From positions 1 to 7,833 of the forward strand of contig JAFECY010000262.1 in NCBI GenBank assembly GCA_018241865.1: a stretch of 7,833 nt of DNA. Direction: 5' to 3'. Source of the DNA: Pseudomonadota bacterium. GTDB taxonomy: Bacteria > Pseudomonadota > Gammaproteobacteria > Burkholderiales > Burkholderiaceae_D. The notes below the pieces were generated by a model. That model searched no databases, had not been told where the DNA came from, and saw only the letters and a list, made by a program, of their open reading frames with translations. The position numbers and the translations under genes were made by a program. Position 1 is the stretch's first letter. Every line of letters begins with the position of its first letter. Positions 6,312-7,833 of this stretch are shown here, in pieces.

Positions 6312-6331
6312 CCGGGCGGCTCGTCCGCCGG
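6312..6331 (+). other. GC-rich hairpin in the ychF leader
   Basis: GGCGG (6315-6319) pairs with CCGCC (6325-6329) around CTCGT. The stem is extended by CC (6312-6313) with GG (6330-6331) across one bulged G. It ends 9 nt before the ribosome-binding site and lacks a T run, so it is not a terminator. A regulatory role is speculative. Confidence 0.4.
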
Positions 6332-6351
6332 AATCACTACAGGAACTTTCC

Positions 6352-7443
6352 ATGAGTCTCAAATGCGGCATCGTCGGCCTACCCAACGTCGGCAAATCCA
6401 CCCTGTTCAACGCCCTGACCAAGGCGGGCATCGCAGCGGAAAACTATCCCTTCTGCACCATCGAACCGAACGTCGGTATCGTCGAGGTGCCTGATCCGCG
6501 CCTCGCGGCATTGGCCGAAATCGTCAAGCCGGAACGCATCGTGCCGTCCATCGTCGAGTTCGTCGATATCGCCGGCTTGGTGGCGGGCGCTTCCAAGGGT
6601 GAAGGCTTGGGCAACCAGTTCCTCTCGCACATCCGCGAAACCGACGCCATCGTCAATGTGGTGCGCTGTTTTGAAGATGACAATGTGATCCACGTGGCCG
6701 GCAAGGTCAGTCCATTGGATGACATTGCCGTGATCGAAACCGAACTGGCGCTGGCCGACATGGGTACCGTCGAGAAAGCCATCCATCGCGAAAACAAGAA
6801 AGCACGTTCCGGTGACAAGGATGCCGCCAAGCTGGTGGCGCTGTTGGAACGCCTGATGCCGCATTTGAACGAAGCCAAACCAGTGCGCGCGCTCGGTCTC
6901 GATGCCGAGGAAATGGCGCTCATCAAGCCGCTGTGCCTGATTACTGCCAAGCCGGCCATGTACGTCGGCAACGTCTCCGATCAAGGCTTCACCGACAATC
7001 CGCTGCTGGATCAATTGACCGCCTACGCGCAAAAACAGAATGCGCCAGTGGTCGCCATTTGCGCCGCCATCGAAGCCGAAATCGCCGATCTCGACGACGC
7101 CGACAAGGCCGAATTTTTGGCTGACATGGGCATGAAGGAACCGGGTCTGGATCGATTGATCCGCGCCGGCTTCAAGTTGCTCGGCCTGCAAAGCTATTTC
7201 ACCGCGGGCGTCAAGGAAGTGCGCGCTTGGACCATCCACATCGGCGACACCGCACCGCAAGCCGCCGGCGTGATCCATACCGATTTCGAGCGCGGCTTCA
7301 TCCGTGCACAAACGATTGCTTACGATGACTTCATTGCCTACAAGGGCGAACAAGGTGCGAAAGAAGCCGGCAAGATGCGCGCCGAGGGTAAGGAGTATGT
7401 GGTCAAGGATGGCGATGTGTTGAATTTTCTGTTCAACGTCTGA
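6352..7443 (+). CDS. ychF: Redox-regulated ATPase YchF (Obg-family, OLA1 homologue)
   Basis: YchF is a universally conserved Obg-family P-loop NTPase that prefers ATP over GTP, associates with ribosomes and is linked to stress responses. The 363-residue length equals that of E. coli YchF. Seen: the G1 loop GLPNVGKST at 9-17, C35 in FCTIEPN (the position implicated in redox control in E. coli), G3 DIAGL at 72-76, H114 (the family's catalytic-site histidine), and a non-canonical G4 NVSD at 207-210 in place of the GTP-specific NKxD. A charged helical insert follows to about 170. The C-terminal TGS domain covers about 278-362 ([12 protein letters not shown]...DVLNFLFNV). The ATG at 6352 has AGGAA 6 nt upstream and gives the exact family N terminus [15 protein letters not shown]; the in-frame ATG at 6241 lies upstream of the likely promoter. 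Confidence 0.99.
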   Translation: MSLKCGIVGLPNVGKSTLFNALTKAGIAAENYPFCTIEPNVGIVEVPDPRLAALAEIVKPERIVPSIVEFVDIAGLVAGASKGEGLGNQFLSHIRETDAIVNVVRCFEDDNVIHVAGKVSPLDDIAVIETELALADMGTVEKAIHRENKKARSGDKDAAKLVALLERLMPHLNEAKPVRALGLDAEEMALIKPLCLITAKPAMYVGNVSDQGFTDNPLLDQLTAYAQKQNAPVVAICAAIEAEIADLDDADKAEFLADMGMKEPGLDRLIRAGFKLLGLQSYFTAGVKEVRAWTIHIGDTAPQAAGVIHTDFERGFIRAQTIAYDDFIAYKGEQGAKEAGKMRAEGKEYVVKDGDVLNFLFNV

Positions 7444-7468
7444 GCACACGCCGAACCCGCGGCCGGCC

Positions 7469-7833
7469 ATGCCAACCCTCACCGAACTCAATTTCTACCC
7501 CGTCAAATCCTGCGCCGGCATCGCGTTGCGCGAGGCAACTGTGACGGCGGCAGGTTTGGCGAGTGAGTCGGTGCGTGACCGTGAATGGATGGTGGTCGAT
7601 GGCGACGGTCACTTCCTGACGCAGCGTCAGCATCCGCGCATGGCGAGCATCGCGCCGCACATCGAAACCGATGCGCTGGTGCTGCGCACGCCGAATATGC
7701 CGCCACTTACCATTCCGCTGGCGCACTCCGATAATGAAACGTCAGGCAGGCCGGTGACGATCTGGGACGATGCCCTCAGCGCGCAAGATTGCGGCGACCT
7801 AGCGGCAAATTGGTTTTCCAGCGCGCTTGGTAC
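7469..7833 (+). CDS. MOSC-domain protein, N-terminal part (YcbX-like; 3' end outside window)
   Basis: The frame is open from the ATG at 7469 to the end of the window, giving 121 residues. The sequence is the MOSC N-terminal beta-barrel domain: LNFYPVKSCAGIAL at 7-20, VRDREWMVVDGDGHFLTQRQHPRMA at 35-59, then beta strands up to VTIWDDALSAQDCGD. These proteins are molybdenum-cofactor-binding, and E. coli YcbX takes part in reductive detoxification of N-hydroxylated bases. The catalytic MOSC domain, including its cysteine, lies beyond the window and cannot be assessed. The start is 25 bp after the ychF stop with no terminator between them, so co-transcription with ychF is likely. No clear Shine-Dalgarno is seen: the upstream sequence is a GC-rich run ending in GGCCGGCC. 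Confidence 0.88.
   Translation, partial: MPTLTELNFYPVKSCAGIALREATVTAAGLASESVRDREWMVVDGDGHFLTQRQHPRMASIAPHIETDALVLRTPNMPPLTIPLAHSDNETSGRPVTIWDDALSAQDCGDLAANWFSSALG

Noticed and set aside
7457..7468. GC-rich palindromic run CCGCGGCCGGCC before the MOSC gene
   Set aside because: It forms no clear extended hairpin and has no T run; it looks like GC-rich spacer rather than a terminator or site.
6379..7491. Long open frame (370 codons) on the minus strand opposite ychF
   Set aside because: It is fully antisense to a complete, motif-verified ychF, and its translation is rich in His/Gln/Phe/Val with no recognisable domain: a codon-bias shadow.

Overview
The window reads as a chromosomal housekeeping stretch from a betaproteobacterium, most likely order Burkholderiales and possibly an Oxalobacteraceae-like lineage. 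This rests on protein character (PRPP synthetase, CTC-type L25 and YchF all look betaproteobacterial) and on the gene order TPR protein - lolB - ispE - tRNA-Gln - prs - rplY - pth - (insert) - ychF. Base composition looks moderately GC-rich and even throughout. No phage, transposase, integrase, CRISPR array or toxin-antitoxin pair is visible.

Left part (1-2425): the 3' end of a TPR-repeat protein gene overlaps lolB by one base (TAATG), and lolB is followed after 4 bp by ispE, so the three look like one operon. A complete tRNA-Gln(TTG) with encoded CCA follows ispE. The operon serves envelope biogenesis (LolB inserts lipoproteins into the outer membrane) and isoprenoid precursor synthesis (IspE).

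Centre (2426-4955): a rho-independent terminator separates the tRNA from prs. A leader with three consecutive hairpins separates prs from rplY. A strong terminator closes rplY, and pth then has its own recognisable promoter. These genes supply PRPP, ribosomal protein L25 and recycling of peptidyl-tRNA.

Right part (4956-7833): a 373-residue extended-SDR/thioester-reductase-like enzyme lies on the minus strand, convergent with pth and divergent from ychF. It is the one accessory-looking gene here. The 234-bp divergent region holds a tandem 10-bp repeat near the reductase side and a likely ychF promoter near the other. ychF is complete, and the window ends inside a MOSC-domain (YcbX-like) gene.

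I did not find a convincing undescribed system. The observations most worth checking are the structured rplY leader, the lineage-specific reductase with its repeat-bearing promoter region, and a 12-bp perfect inverted repeat inside lolB.
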